A stretch of 64,000 nt of DNA from Kitasatospora cineracea (GTDB taxonomy: Bacteria; Actinomycetota; Actinomycetes; Streptomycetales; Streptomycetaceae): contig NZ_RJVJ01000001.1 in assembly GCF_003751605.1 (NCBI RefSeq), positions 2,294,001-2,358,000 on the forward strand, in the 5' to 3' direction. The translations under genes and the position numbers were made by a program. Positions within the stretch are counted from its first letter, which is position 1, and each line of letters begins with the position of its first letter. The notes beneath the pieces are model-generated. The model was not told the DNA's origin, did not search any database, and saw nothing but the letters and a program-made list of their open reading frames with translations. Below, in pieces: positions 1 to 7,985 of this stretch.

Positions 1-83
1 ACAAGGCCCGCGCCACGGTCGACTTCGGCTCCGCCGGGCGCAAGGAACTGCTGCTGCGCTACGCCCCCGTCGAGAAGCTCTGA
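1..83 (+). CDS. pcrA: ATP-dependent DNA helicase PcrA/UvrD, C-terminal tail (partial)
   Basis: Only the last 26 codons are present. They end in [15 protein letters not shown] and TGA at 81-83. A conserved FG(S/A)AG...LLLRYAP(V/I)EKL ending is the tail of actinobacterial PcrA, an SF1A 3'-5' helicase of nucleotide excision and recombination repair. The motor domains lie outside the window, so the call rests on the tail and on the neighbourhood: in Streptomyces a PcrA gene lies just upstream of a stand-alone cobalamin-binding mutase subunit and of sucCD. Confidence 0.72.
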   Translation, partial: KARATVDFGSAGRKELLLRYAPVEKL

Positions 84-252
84 CGGGCCGGACGGCCCCG
101 CACGCTGTGATTTTGCCCTCCTCTCGGCAGGTGGGGAAGGACGGCGGCCCCGCCGGGCCGCTACCCTCCCCTCAGATCTGTTAAAAGTGGTTAACACCGA
201 GCCCGCGGCCGAGAGCGGCCGGGTGGTGGACAACGTGGTCCAGGAGGCAGTC

Positions 253-657
253 ATGGTGGTGTCGGGGCCGATCCGAGTCGTGGTCGCCAAGCCCGGACTC
301 GACGGGCACGACCGGGGAGCCAAGGTCATCGCGCGCGCCCTGCGCGACGCCGGCATGGAGGTCATCTACACCGGCCTCCACCAGACCCCCGAGCAGATCG
401 TCGACACGGCGATCCAGGAGGACGCCGACGGCATCGGCCTGTCCATCCTCTCCGGCGCGCACATGACCCTCTGCGCCAAGGTGATCGAGCTGCTCAAGGA
501 GCGCGACGCCGCCGACATCAAGGTCTTCTGCGGCGGGATCATCCCCGACGCCGACATCACCGAGCTGAAGGCCCTCGGCGTCGCCGACATCTTCACCCCG
601 GGCACCTCCACCCAGGACGTGGTCAGCTGGGTCGAGTCCAACCTGCGCTCCGCGTAG
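253..657 (+). CDS. Stand-alone cobalamin-binding (small) subunit of an acyl-CoA mutase
   Basis: A 134-aa protein that is one B12-binding domain. DGHDRG fits the DxHxxG motif whose histidine replaces dimethylbenzimidazole as lower cobalt ligand (base-off/His-on). SILSGAH and [10 protein letters not shown] line the nucleotide-loop pocket, as in the C-terminal domain of methylmalonyl-CoA mutase. I chose ATG 253 because AGGAGG (242-247) lies five bases upstream; a GTG at 187 is in frame but adds an atypical tail. The protein has no catalytic barrel and must pair with a large subunit. The mutase at 55614 lacks a B12 domain and is the only candidate in the window. Streptomyces genes here are often labelled icmB (isobutyryl-CoA mutase), but large-subunit residues argue for a carboxylated substrate. 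Confidence 0.9.
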   Translation: MVVSGPIRVVVAKPGLDGHDRGAKVIARALRDAGMEVIYTGLHQTPEQIVDTAIQEDADGIGLSILSGAHMTLCAKVIELLKERDAADIKVFCGGIIPDADITELKALGVADIFTPGTSTQDVVSWVESNLRSA

Positions 658-676
658 CGGACCGGACGGGCAGCCC

Positions 677-717
677 GGCAGGGGCCGGGAGCGGAGACAC
701 CGCTCCCGGCCCCTGCC
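677..717. terminator. Bidirectional hairpin terminator
   Basis: An 18-bp perfect stem (677-694 with 700-717) and a 5-nt loop (AGACA) lie between the convergent B12-binding subunit gene and the DUF5691 gene. As is usual for these high-GC genomes, no long T run follows. Confidence 0.8.
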
Positions 718-743
718 GCGTCCGGGCCTGGTCGCGTCCGGAC

Positions 744-2321
744 CTAGTCGAGTTCGGCGAGCATCGCCTGGCGGAAGCGGAGGGTGCCGGCGAGGCGGGT
801 GAAGGTGTCGGACCAGGCGGTGTCGGGGGAGGTGTCGGCGGCGAGGGCCTCCACGGCGGGGGCGGTCTCGGGGGCGAGGGCGCGTTCGGTCATGCCGAGG
901 ACGCCGCTGTGGCTCCAGGGGTAGGAGCCGAGTTCGGCGGCGCGCTTGAGGGCGGCGACGACGGCGGTGGAGAGCGGGGGCGTCCACGGGGTGGCGCAGG
1001 CGCCGAGGAGTTGGAAGGCGTCGCCGAGGCCGTGGGTCTGGACGAACGCGGCCGTCCAGGCGGCGCGCTCGGCGGGCGGCAGGACGGCGAGCAGCTTGGC
1101 GGGGGCGCCCGGTGCGCGGGTGTCGCGGCCGGGGCGGGGCGGGGTGCCGAGCAGGGCGCGGGCCCAGGCGGCGTCCTGCTGCCGGACGGCGGCCCGGGCC
1201 CAGGCCTCGCGCAGGTCCTCGGCCCACTCGGCGCCGCCGCCGTCGGGCGAGTCGGTGGTGGGCAGGGCGAGCAGCTGCTCGGGGGTGCGGCCGGTGTCGG
1301 CCGTCCAGCCGGCGAGCGGCGCCCCGGCGACGACCTCGCCGAACCACCAGGCGCGCTCGCCGCGCCCGGTGGGGGACTTCACGGGTATGCCGTCGCGCTG
1401 CATGGCGGCGTCGCAGGCGGCGGGCGGGGTGATGTGCAGCCGGTCGCCGTCGGGCCGGACGGCCGTCCGGGCGCGGGCGGCCATCCGGGCGGCCAGGGCG
1501 GAGCCGGGCAGGGTGGTGAGCAGTTCCGCGGCGGTGGCCCGGACGTTCTTGGAGCGGTCGGAGAGCGCGGCCTCCAGGAACTCCTCGTCGGCGGCGGAGA
1601 GCCCGTCCTGGAGGGCGTCCAGGAAGAGCACCCGGTCCTCGGCCCGCTCGGTGCTCCAGGTGGAGGCGAGCAGGGCCAGTCCGGCGGCCGGGTCGGTGCG
1701 GCGCAGCCGGGTGAGGTGGGTGACGCGTTCCGCGAACAGCCCTTCCTGCCAGAGGAGTTCACCGGGCTGGTCGAGGGCGTCCTGGTCGCCGGCGGTGCGG
1801 GTGACGTACTTCCAGTCGGGGTTGTGCGGGGCCAGCCAGCGGCCGAGCGGGCCGGCCAGGGTGACGGCGTCGGAGCGGAGTTCGGAGCGGGCCCGGCCGG
1901 TGTCCAGCAGGGCCGGGACGAGGGCGGGCGGTAGCCGGTAGCCGCGGGCGCGGGCGGCGGTCAGCCACTGCGGGAGGAGTTCGGAGAGGTTGGCGGTGGT
2001 GCCGTGGCCGCTGCGGGTGCCGAGCAGGACGGCCAGCCGGCGGGCGGCGGCCTCGGGCAGCGCGGGCCGGGGGTCGGCGGGGGCGGGCTCGGGGGTGTCG
2101 ACGGCGGGCGCGGGCAGCGTGCCGGCCCGGCGGCGGACCGCGGCGACGGCGGCCAGGTCGAGCAGCGCGCCGGCCGGGTCGGCCCGGTCGACGGCGGCGG
2201 ACAGCGGGGTGCGGGCCTCGGGCAGCGGGCGGCGGTCGGTGCCGAGCAGGGCGGCGCCCTGCAGGTCGGCCCAGTCGTCGGTGCCGGTGGGTCCGGTGCC
2301 GGTGCGGGGGGACGCGGTCAT
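744..2321 (-). CDS. DUF5691 family protein (YehLMPQ-type module)
   Basis: A 525-aa protein, rich in Ala, Leu and Arg and apparently all helical. An early WADLQGAALLGTDRRPLPE segment is a hallmark of DUF5691. The middle (about residues 190-290) reads like helical/HEAT-like repeats (EEFLEAALSDRSKNVRATAA, where the wording resembles armadillo-type scaffolds). I see no catalytic motif, signal peptide or membrane helix. ATG 2321 overlaps the stop of a 44-aa upstream ORF (ATGA), so translation is probably coupled. DUF5691 genes commonly accompany SWIM zinc-finger, MoxR-like AAA+, DUF5682 and VWA genes, all present here. A role as scaffold or substrate adaptor is inference; no biochemical function is known to me. 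Confidence 0.82.
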   Translation of the reverse strand: MTASPRTGTGPTGTDDWADLQGAALLGTDRRPLPEARTPLSAAVDRADPAGALLDLAAVAAVRRRAGTLPAPAVDTPEPAPADPRPALPEAAARRLAVLLGTRSGHGTTANLSELLPQWLTAARARGYRLPPALVPALLDTGRARSELRSDAVTLAGPLGRWLAPHNPDWKYVTRTAGDQDALDQPGELLWQEGLFAERVTHLTRLRRTDPAAGLALLASTWSTERAEDRVLFLDALQDGLSAADEEFLEAALSDRSKNVRATAAELLTTLPGSALAARMAARARTAVRPDGDRLHITPPAACDAAMQRDGIPVKSPTGRGERAWWFGEVVAGAPLAGWTADTGRTPEQLLALPTTDSPDGGGAEWAEDLREAWARAAVRQQDAAWARALLGTPPRPGRDTRAPGAPAKLLAVLPPAERAAWTAAFVQTHGLGDAFQLLGACATPWTPPLSTAVVAALKRAAELGSYPWSHSGVLGMTERALAPETAPAVEALAADTSPDTAWSDTFTRLAGTLRFRQAMLAELD

Positions 2322-2452
2322 GCCCGGACTCCGTTCGGCCGGTGGGTGGCGGTGCGGTGGCGGCGGCCCCAGCCGCTGGCCAGGGCGGCGCGGCGGGCGG
2401 CGTGGTGCAGGGTGATGCGTCGGACGGCGGTGCGCTGCCGGGTGCGGGTCAT
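2318..2452 (-). CDS. Small basic protein, 44 aa, coupled to DUF5691
   Basis: ATG 2452 follows a near-ideal ribosome binding site (GGAGGAAACC then ATG; GGAGG at 2458-2462). The ORF stops with TGA at 2320-2318, sharing four bases (ATGA) with the DUF5691 start. The product starts MTRTRQRTAVRRITLHHAAR and is about a quarter arginine, with several histidines and almost no acidic residues. It could bind nucleic acid, or its translation could merely set ribosome delivery to DUF5691. I recognise no family. The signal and overlap support real translation; the function is unknown. Confidence 0.55.
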   Translation of the reverse strand: MTRTRQRTAVRRITLHHAARRAALASGWGRRHRTATHRPNGVRA

Positions 2453-2635
2453 GGTTTCCTCCGGTCGACGGTGGCGGTACGTCAGGGGGCGCCGGGGAGC
2501 GTCCCGTTCCGTCGGGGTGGGCTTGCGGTGCGGGGAGCGGGAGTGGCGGCGCGTCAGGGCGTGCCGGGTCGACCCGGCGGCCGACGGTCCGTCAGCGGGG
2601 TTGTGTGTGCGGGGGTTTCGGGGCGGCGGCGCCGG

Positions 2636-3949
2636 TCAGCCGAGGGCGACCGGCCGGTGGTCGGCGTCCCAGGCGGTGACCGGGGCGAAGCCGTGGTGGC
2701 CGCACTCGCCGAACAGGGTGACGGGGTGGCCGGCGGAGACCGCGGCGAGCCGCCACAGGGCGGGCTCGGGCAGGGCGCCGCGGCGCACCGGCAGGGTGTG
2801 GGTGCCGTCGGTGAGCTGCCAGCCGTCCGGGGTGCGGACCGGCACCACGTCGGCCAGCACGGCCGGCCAGCTGTCCAGCCACGGGTCCTCGGCGACGGCG
2901 GCGCCGTACTCGGCGAGCGCCGCGGCGGGCGACAGGCCGGCCGGCGCGGCGGCCGGGGCGGGCTCGGGGCTGCCGTAGCGGGCGCCGAGGACGGCGCGCA
3001 GCGGGCGGGCGCCGGGGTGGTAGGCCAGGTCGGCCTCCAGCAGGCGGCCGGTGGGCAGGGCGAGGTCCGGGGCCTGGCCGGGGCGGCCGAAGGCGAGCAG
3101 CAGGGCCTGCCGTCCGGTCTTCGCGCCGCGCAGCCAGACCCGGCGGGTGGTCAGCCGGTCGTCGGCGGTGTCCCGGCTGCCCAGGACGTGCCAGCGGTCC
3201 CGGACGGTCGGGCCGGCGAGCAGTTCGGCGGTGTCGGTGGTGAAGCCGACCCGGGTGCGGACGGTCGCCGCGAGGGCCTGGGGCAGGGTGTCGATCCGGC
3301 CGTAGGCGCCGGCCAGCAGGTGCAGCATCGCGTACTCCTCCAGCAGTTCGTCCTGCGGGGCCTCGGCCAGCGCCCGGACCCGGGAGGCCAGGCCGGGGGC
3401 CTGGGCGTCGACCATCCGGGCGGCGACCTCCTCCCAGGTGCCGGCCGGCTGCGGGTCGGCCAGGCCGCGGCGGACGCCGTCGGCGAGCCGCAGCCGCAGC
3501 TCGCGGGCGCCGCCGGCGACCCGGGCGGAGCGCTTCTCGGCCCGCTTGCGGGCGGCCTCCGGGTCCGCGTCGGCGGCCTTGGCCTGCTGCTTGGCGGCCT
3601 TGTCGGCGGCGGCCCGGCCGCGGCCGTCCAGCCACTCCTGCGCCCAGTCGGGCGGGGTGGCCCCGTCGGCGACCGCCCCGGGCCCGGCGGCCCACAGCAG
3701 GAGCAGCCCGAGGGCGTGCTTGCACGGGAACTTCCGGCTCGGGCAACTGCACTTGTACGCGGGCGTCCCGAGCTCCACCGCCGTCCGGTAGGGCGTGCTG
3801 CCGCTGCCCTTGCACAGGCCCCACAGCGCGCCGCCGCCGGTGCCGGTGGCCGACCACGGGGCGGGCCCGGAGAGCTTGCCCGCGGCCTTCAGGGAAGCCG
3901 GGTCGGGCGCCAGCGAAAGGACGTGTTCGGTGCTCCAGCGTTCCTCCAT
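2636..3949 (-). CDS. SWIM zinc-finger domain protein (YehQ-like)
   Basis: A 437-aa protein with a SWIM finger near the N-terminus. The CxCx6CxH ligands are C67, C69, C76 and H78 (YKCSCPSRKFPCKHALGL). SWIM fingers bind Zn and contact DNA or protein. The rest is helical with no known catalytic motif; EKRSAR and KAAKQQAKAAD are basic, coiled-coil-like. ATG 3949 is chosen because the family begins with an MEERW-like stretch at this distance from the finger. A GTG at 3973 has a better ribosome site (GAGGGG) and would add eight residues. The gene lies upstream of the 44-aa ORF and DUF5691 on the same strand, 183 bp away, so it probably leads that operon. E. coli YehQ is the counterpart in yehLMPQ. 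Confidence 0.85.
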   Translation of the reverse strand: MEERWSTEHVLSLAPDPASLKAAGKLSGPAPWSATGTGGGALWGLCKGSGSTPYRTAVELGTPAYKCSCPSRKFPCKHALGLLLLWAAGPGAVADGATPPDWAQEWLDGRGRAAADKAAKQQAKAADADPEAARKRAEKRSARVAGGARELRLRLADGVRRGLADPQPAGTWEEVAARMVDAQAPGLASRVRALAEAPQDELLEEYAMLHLLAGAYGRIDTLPQALAATVRTRVGFTTDTAELLAGPTVRDRWHVLGSRDTADDRLTTRRVWLRGAKTGRQALLLAFGRPGQAPDLALPTGRLLEADLAYHPGARPLRAVLGARYGSPEPAPAAAPAGLSPAAALAEYGAAVAEDPWLDSWPAVLADVVPVRTPDGWQLTDGTHTLPVRRGALPEPALWRLAAVSAGHPVTLFGECGHHGFAPVTAWDADHRPVALG

Positions 3950-4004
3950 GGCACCGACGTTAGGGGGACCCACTGACAACCCCTCAGGGCGCCTGCGGGG
4001 CCCT

Positions 4005-4029
4005 GGCGGGGCGCCGACGGGGCCCCGCC
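4005..4029 (-). terminator. Hairpin after the toxin-immunity operon
   Basis: GGCGGGGC (4005-4012) pairs with GCCCCGCC (4022-4029) across a 9-nt loop. It lies between the end of the SUKH-4 gene and the start of the SWIM gene and could insulate the two minus-strand units. Confidence 0.45.
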
Positions 4030-4037
4030 GGTCGGTC

Positions 4038-4568
4038 CTAGTCGGTGAGGGCGCCGAACACCATGTTCCACCAGCTGTCCGGGGCGGCGAAGGCGTACGG
4101 GTCGCGGGCGGCGAGGTACTCGCGGAGCTTGACGGTGTACTCGTCCGCCTGCCGGTCGGACACCCCGGCGACGTGCCGGAGGCGCAGCGCGTACCGGTAG
4201 AGGAACTCGACGAAGGAGGCCAGGTCCCGGTTCACGATCTCGGCGGTGGGCTCCTCGCCGAGGCCGAGCAGGATCACGTACCCGTTGTCGAGGTCCAGGC
4301 AGTAGCGCATCAGGTCGGCGTCGGTGGGGCCGCCGAGGGCCAGCACGGTGACGCCTTCGTCCCCGGCGCTGATCGGCACCAGGGTGTACGCGAGCGGGTC
4401 GCCCTGCACCTTGGCAGTGAACAGCACGTCGACGAAGACCGGTACGCCGACCTCCGCGAGCAGGCGGGCGTCCTCCTCCGGGATGCCGTTGGCGAGGGCC
4501 TCGTCCAGGGGCATCCGGACGATGCCGTCGGGGCTGAACAGCTCGGCGAGTTCGGCGTACGTGGCCAC
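4038..4568 (-). CDS. SUKH-4-like immunity protein
   Basis: A 176-aa cytoplasmic, acidic protein. The pattern of an N-terminal LFSPDGIVRMPLDEAL segment, a central beta-rich part (GDEGVTVLALGG, YVILLGLGEEPTAEIVN) and FVEFLYRY before a helical tail fits the SUKH-4 immunity family, which sits beside polymorphic-toxin genes in Streptomyces. GTG 4568 follows GGAG at a normal distance. It is the last gene of the toxin operon, 43 bp after another SUKH-type gene. Known: SUKH (SMI1/KNR4) proteins bind and neutralise nuclease toxins. Inferred: it protects against the HNH toxin at 5160-5957 or against a toxin from competing strains. Confidence 0.72.
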   Translation of the reverse strand: MATYAELAELFSPDGIVRMPLDEALANGIPEEDARLLAEVGVPVFVDVLFTAKVQGDPLAYTLVPISAGDEGVTVLALGGPTDADLMRYCLDLDNGYVILLGLGEEPTAEIVNRDLASFVEFLYRYALRLRHVAGVSDRQADEYTVKLREYLAARDPYAFAAPDSWWNMVFGALTD

Positions 4569-4611
4569 GTCAGGTCTCCAGTGTCGTCGCGGTGCGGTGG
4601 GCCGGTCGCCG

Positions 4612-5139
4612 TCAGGCGGGGACGCGGCCGGCGGCCTGCAGCAGGCGCCACCAGTCGTCCCAGCTGAGGTCGCGGTCCTCCTCGTCCAGGGCCTTGGACA
4701 GGACGAGCTCGGGGAAGCGGGGCCCCGCCACCCACTCGGACAGGAAGGAGTCGAGGCCGTCGGCGATCCGGAGCAGTTCGGACCCCTGGTACCAGAGGCC
4801 GCCGGGCTCGGATCGGGCCACCCAGACGCTGCCGTCCCGGGTGTCGACCAGCAGCGGCTCCTCGTCGACGAAGCCGATGTTCAGGTAGTCCCCGGGGTTG
4901 TCGACGCCGGTGGCGACGCCCAGCATCTCGGCGCCCTCGTAGGCGGGGATGCCGGCACTGGAGTGGACGGACGCCCGCACGCCGAAGTGGATCCCGTCGC
5001 TCAGCGCCAGCAGCCGGCGCACGTCCGTCGGCAGTTCCCCGGGCAGCTCCTCGATCGGCCTGGCCGGGCCGAACCCGACCGCCGGGAAGTCGGCGCGCTC
5101 CCGCCAGACCCGTGCGAGCTCCGGGATGAGCAGTTCCAT
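4612..5139 (-). CDS. SMI1/KNR4 (SUKH) family immunity protein
   Basis: A 175-aa protein starting MELLIPELARVWRE. ELPGELPTDVRRLLALSDGI matches the SUKH core (LP.D...LL..sdG), followed by beta-strand segments with conserved aromatic/acidic residues (YLNIGFVDEEPLLVDTRDGS, then FLSEWVAGP). ATG 5139 follows GGGGAG. It starts only 20 bp after the toxin stop, the classic place for the cognate immunity gene. It is therefore the better candidate for direct inhibitor of the HNH toxin; the SUKH-4 gene behind it may be a second or spare immunity gene. The family call rests on pattern, not on a profile search. Confidence 0.7.
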   Translation of the reverse strand: MELLIPELARVWRERADFPAVGFGPARPIEELPGELPTDVRRLLALSDGIHFGVRASVHSSAGIPAYEGAEMLGVATGVDNPGDYLNIGFVDEEPLLVDTRDGSVWVARSEPGGLWYQGSELLRIADGLDSFLSEWVAGPRFPELVLSKALDEEDRDLSWDDWWRLLQAAGRVPA

Positions 5140-5159
5140 GGTCTCCCCGCTCGGCACCG

Positions 5160-5957
5160 CTACCACCACTTCCACTTCATCTTGATCTTGATCGGGGTGC
5201 CGACCGGGACCTTGTGCTTGACCAGGTCGTTGGTGATCTGCTGCGTCCCGACGTCCCAGTTGGTCGCGTCGTGCAGCATCCGGAGATTCTTCCACGAGTC
5301 GAGACCGCCGAGTTGGAGCTCGTTGACGTGGTCGGCCTGCATGCCGTTGACCCGGTCCATGATCGCCCGGTAGTCGGGCGAGCCCTTGTGGTTGTCGTGC
5401 AGGACCTTGATCAGGGCGCTCTTGTACTTCTGGGTCATGCCGTCCGCGCGCTCCACCTTCGGCGCGTTGAAGAGCTTGCCCTGCTTGCCGAGCCGCCGCA
5501 GGGCCATCGCCTTCTGCAGGAACTCCAGCCGCGGCATGCCGTGCTTCCACTCCAGCGTGACGGTGTGCGGCGCCAGGCCCGGCTTGGGGCCGCGGTGCTC
5601 GGGGCCCTGCTTCTTGCGGATCTCGTCGGCCTTGTCCTCCACCTTGAGGAGGCTCTTGAGGGCCTTCTCCAGGTCGGCCTCGTTCTCCTTGTGGTTGAGG
5701 GAGGTCCGCTCCAGGCCCTGGGACATGTTCTTCAGGTGCTCGTGCAGCTGGTCCTCCGCCTTGCGGATGACGTCCAGGATCCTGGTCGAGCCGTTGGACA
5801 CCGCGGTGGCCAGCGGGTCCTGCCCGTGGTGGGCGCGCAGCCGGGTGTGGGCCTGCCCGCTGTGCGCTCCGGCCGTGCCGCGCAGGCGCTCGGCGTGCTC
5901 CATCAGGCGCCGGGCCATCCGGTCGGTCTCGTCGTAGTTGTGGCGGATCTCGCTCAC
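5160..5957 (-). CDS. Polymorphic toxin: helical secretion domain plus HNH-type nuclease domain
   Basis: A 265-aa protein. Residues 1-115 are helical and polar (MSEIRHNYDETDRMARRLME onward), like a WXG100/LXG-type N-terminus. The C-terminus holds a compact nuclease-like module: D209-H210, L215, G217-G218, D220, N224-L225, N233, G237-Q239-I241. This follows the DHxxxLxxGGxDxxxNLxxLxxxxN pattern of HNH/Endo VII-fold toxins, where the DH pair carries the general base and metal. GTG 5957 overlaps the upstream stop by four bases (GTGA). SUKH immunity genes follow directly. Inferred: a DNase effector exported by a type VII/ESX-like route, active against neighbouring bacteria. No secretion gene is in the window. 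Confidence 0.75.
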   Translation of the reverse strand: MSEIRHNYDETDRMARRLMEHAERLRGTAGAHSGQAHTRLRAHHGQDPLATAVSNGSTRILDVIRKAEDQLHEHLKNMSQGLERTSLNHKENEADLEKALKSLLKVEDKADEIRKKQGPEHRGPKPGLAPHTVTLEWKHGMPRLEFLQKAMALRRLGKQGKLFNAPKVERADGMTQKYKSALIKVLHDNHKGSPDYRAIMDRVNGMQADHVNELQLGGLDSWKNLRMLHDATNWDVGTQQITNDLVKHKVPVGTPIKIKMKWKWW

Positions 5958-6634
5958 TGCCGCCCACCTCCACCGGTCACCGCGGAGCCGAGCTGCGACT
6001 GCTTCGCCCCGTCCAGGCCGGAGCGGCCGACGTCGCCCCAGTCGACGCCCTGCTTCATGCCGAGGGCGTTCTCGCCGAGTTGCAGGACCAGGTCGCCGGC
6101 CATGTTGGACAGCGCGTTGAGGACGGGCTCCTCGACGACCGAGAGCAGCTGCTGGACGATCTGCTGCTCGGCCTCCTTGAGCAGGCGGCGGACGATCACC
6201 CGGGTCGCCTGGGTGGCGCCCAGCGCCCCGGCCTCGGAGAGGCCGAAGGTGAACGGCGCGGCGGCCTGGGCGGCGATCACCTCGACGGCCAGGGCGACGA
6301 GTTGGGCGACCGCGGCGATCTTGGCGCCGGTGATCACCAGGGCGGCGCCGTCCAGTGCGGTGGCGAGCAGCCGGCCGGCCTCGCCGAGGCCCTCCAGGTG
6401 CTTGCCCGCCACCGAGGTCCAGTGGTTGTTGAAGGCGTCGCTGGCCGGGCCGACGTTCTCCGAGACCAGGCGCGCGACGGCGGCGATGGTGTCGGTGCGC
6501 CCGGCGTCGACCTCCTCGGCGAACGCCCGCATGCTGTCGGCGATCTCGCGGAACTCGTCCTCGTCCACGTTCGGCCAGTTGACGCCGATGAGGTCGAGGA
6601 CCCAGGCGACCTCGTCGGGCAGGACCACTCCCAT
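5954..6634 (-). CDS. WXG100-like / CpnT-N-type protein, toxin partner
   Basis: A 226-aa, mainly helical protein beginning MGVVLPDEVAWVLDLIGVNW. The N-terminal half (DEFREIADSMRAFAEEVD, then FNNHWTSVAG) resembles the WXG100-like N-terminal domain of CpnT-type proteins. An alanine-rich apolar stretch (about residues 105-140) could insert in or cross a membrane. ATG 6634 is preferred over GTG 6643 because GGGGG sits eight bases before it. The gene is first in a four-gene operon and overlaps the toxin by GTGA, so the two are co-translated. Inferred: together they form a split version of the usual single-chain WXG100-toxin protein, with this chain serving as carrier or targeting partner. Confidence 0.68.
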   Translation of the reverse strand: MGVVLPDEVAWVLDLIGVNWPNVDEDEFREIADSMRAFAEEVDAGRTDTIAAVARLVSENVGPASDAFNNHWTSVAGKHLEGLGEAGRLLATALDGAALVITGAKIAAVAQLVALAVEVIAAQAAAPFTFGLSEAGALGATQATRVIVRRLLKEAEQQIVQQLLSVVEEPVLNALSNMAGDLVLQLGENALGMKQGVDWGDVGRSGLDGAKQSQLGSAVTGGGGRQ

Positions 6635-6668
6635 GACACGCACCCCCGAGCGCTAGTCAGTCCATCGG

Positions 6669-6698
6669 ACGATATGGCCCGTCCGCTGCCGTGGGCAA
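6669..6698 (-). promoter_or_regulatory. Candidate promoter of the toxin operon
   Basis: On the minus strand TTGCCC (6698-6693), an 18-bp spacer and TATCGT (6674-6669) resemble a HrdB-type promoter. Start would fall near 6662, giving a leader of about 28 nt that contains the ribosome site. Motif match only. Confidence 0.35.
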
Positions 6699-6887
6699 GG
6701 AAGTTGGCGGACCGGCGGACCGGCGGCCCCGGCTCCGGTTGTCAGTGGCGGAGGGCAGAGTGGAACTCGCACGGGGCGAACGGGAGTTCTCCCGCCCAGG
6801 TCAGCGCCCGTGCCGCCCGTCCTTCTCGCGCCCGCTGCGCGCACCGTTCTGATGACCCGTGAGATCCCCGTGAGATCGGAGCAGTCG

Positions 6888-7985
6888 ATGACCACCGAGA
6901 CGACCAGCGAGGTCCTGCGGCAGCACGCCGAGGACGCGTTCGCCGAGGAGCTGGCCGCCCTCGCCCGGCACGACGACCGGACCAGGCCGGAGCGCTGGCG
7001 GCTCTCACCGTGGGCGGTCGCCACCTACCTGCTGGGCGGCGAGCTCCCCGACGGCACGGTGATCACGCCGAAGTACATCGGGCCGCGCCGGGTGATCGAG
7101 GTCGCCGTGACCACGCTGGCCACCGACCGGGCGCTGCTGCTGCTCGGCGTGCCCGGCACCGCCAAGACCTGGGTCTCCGAGCACCTCGCCGCGGCGATCT
7201 CCGGAGACTCCACGCTGCTGGTCCAGGGCACCGCCGGCACCCCCGAGGAGGCCGTCCGCTACGGCTGGAACTACGCCCAGCTGCTGGCCCACGGCCCCAG
7301 CGAGGACGCGCTGGTGCCCTCCCCGCTGATGCGCGCCATGCGCGACGGGCAGCTCGCCCGGGTCGAGGAGCTCACCCGCATCCCGGCCGACGTGCAGGAC
7401 AGCCTGATCACCATCCTGTCCGAGAAGACCCTCCCCGTCCCGGAGCTGGGCTCCGAGGTGCAGGCGGTGCGCGGGTTCAACGTGATCGCCACCGCCAACG
7501 ACCGCGACCGCGGCGTCAACGAGCTGTCCTCCGCGCTGCGCCGCCGCTTCAACACCGTGGTGCTGCCGCTGCCCGCGACGCTGGAGGAGGAGGTGGAGAT
7601 CGTCACCCGCCGGGTCGGCCAGCTCGGCCGCTCGCTCGACCTGCCCGAACTGCCGGGCGGCGCCGAGGAGATCCGCCGGGTGGTGACGGTCTTCCGCGAG
7701 CTGCGGGCCGGCCTGACGGCCGACGGCCGGACGAAGGTGAAGACCCCCAGCGGCACGCTCTCCACCGCCGAGGCGATCTCGGTGGTCACCAACGGCCTCG
7801 CGCTGGCCGCGCACTTCGGCGACGGCGTGCTGCGCGCGGGCGACGTCGCGGACGGCATCGTCGGCGCGGTGGTCCGCGACCCGGTCGCCGACCGCCAGGT
7901 GTGGCGCGAGTACGTGGAGGGCGTGGTCCGCGACCGCGACGGCTGGAAGGACTTCTACCGGGCCGCCCGGGAGGTCTCCGCGTGA
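6888..7985 (+). CDS. MoxR-like AAA+ ATPase (YehL-like)
   Basis: A 365-aa cytoplasmic AAA+ protein. Walker A is GVPGTAKT (residues 87-94). The Walker-B region reads LARVEELTRIP (about 157-166), with an EE pair instead of a classical DE. Sensor 1 is VIATAND (N204), and an RRRF arginine cluster (218-221) sits where the finger is expected. ATG 6888 follows GGAG. It overlaps the next gene (GTGA) and is followed by DUF5682 and VWA genes. Known: MoxR ATPases pair with VWA proteins to remodel or insert cofactors into target proteins. Inferred: this ATPase powers the module, with the VWA protein as its metal-dependent adaptor. Confidence 0.88.
   Translation: MTTETTSEVLRQHAEDAFAEELAALARHDDRTRPERWRLSPWAVATYLLGGELPDGTVITPKYIGPRRVIEVAVTTLATDRALLLLGVPGTAKTWVSEHLAAAISGDSTLLVQGTAGTPEEAVRYGWNYAQLLAHGPSEDALVPSPLMRAMRDGQLARVEELTRIPADVQDSLITILSEKTLPVPELGSEVQAVRGFNVIATANDRDRGVNELSSALRRRFNTVVLPLPATLEEEVEIVTRRVGQLGRSLDLPELPGGAEEIRRVVTVFRELRAGLTADGRTKVKTPSGTLSTAEAISVVTNGLALAAHFGDGVLRAGDVADGIVGAVVRDPVADRQVWREYVEGVVRDRDGWKDFYRAAREVSA

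Noticed and set aside
187..252. Upstream GTG start giving a 22-residue longer B12 subunit
   Set aside because: The extension is unlike the family; ATG 253 has AGGAGG at ideal spacing.
4000..6700. Prophage or integrative element carrying the toxin genes
   Set aside because: No integrase, transposase, tRNA target or direct-repeat ends seen around the cassette.
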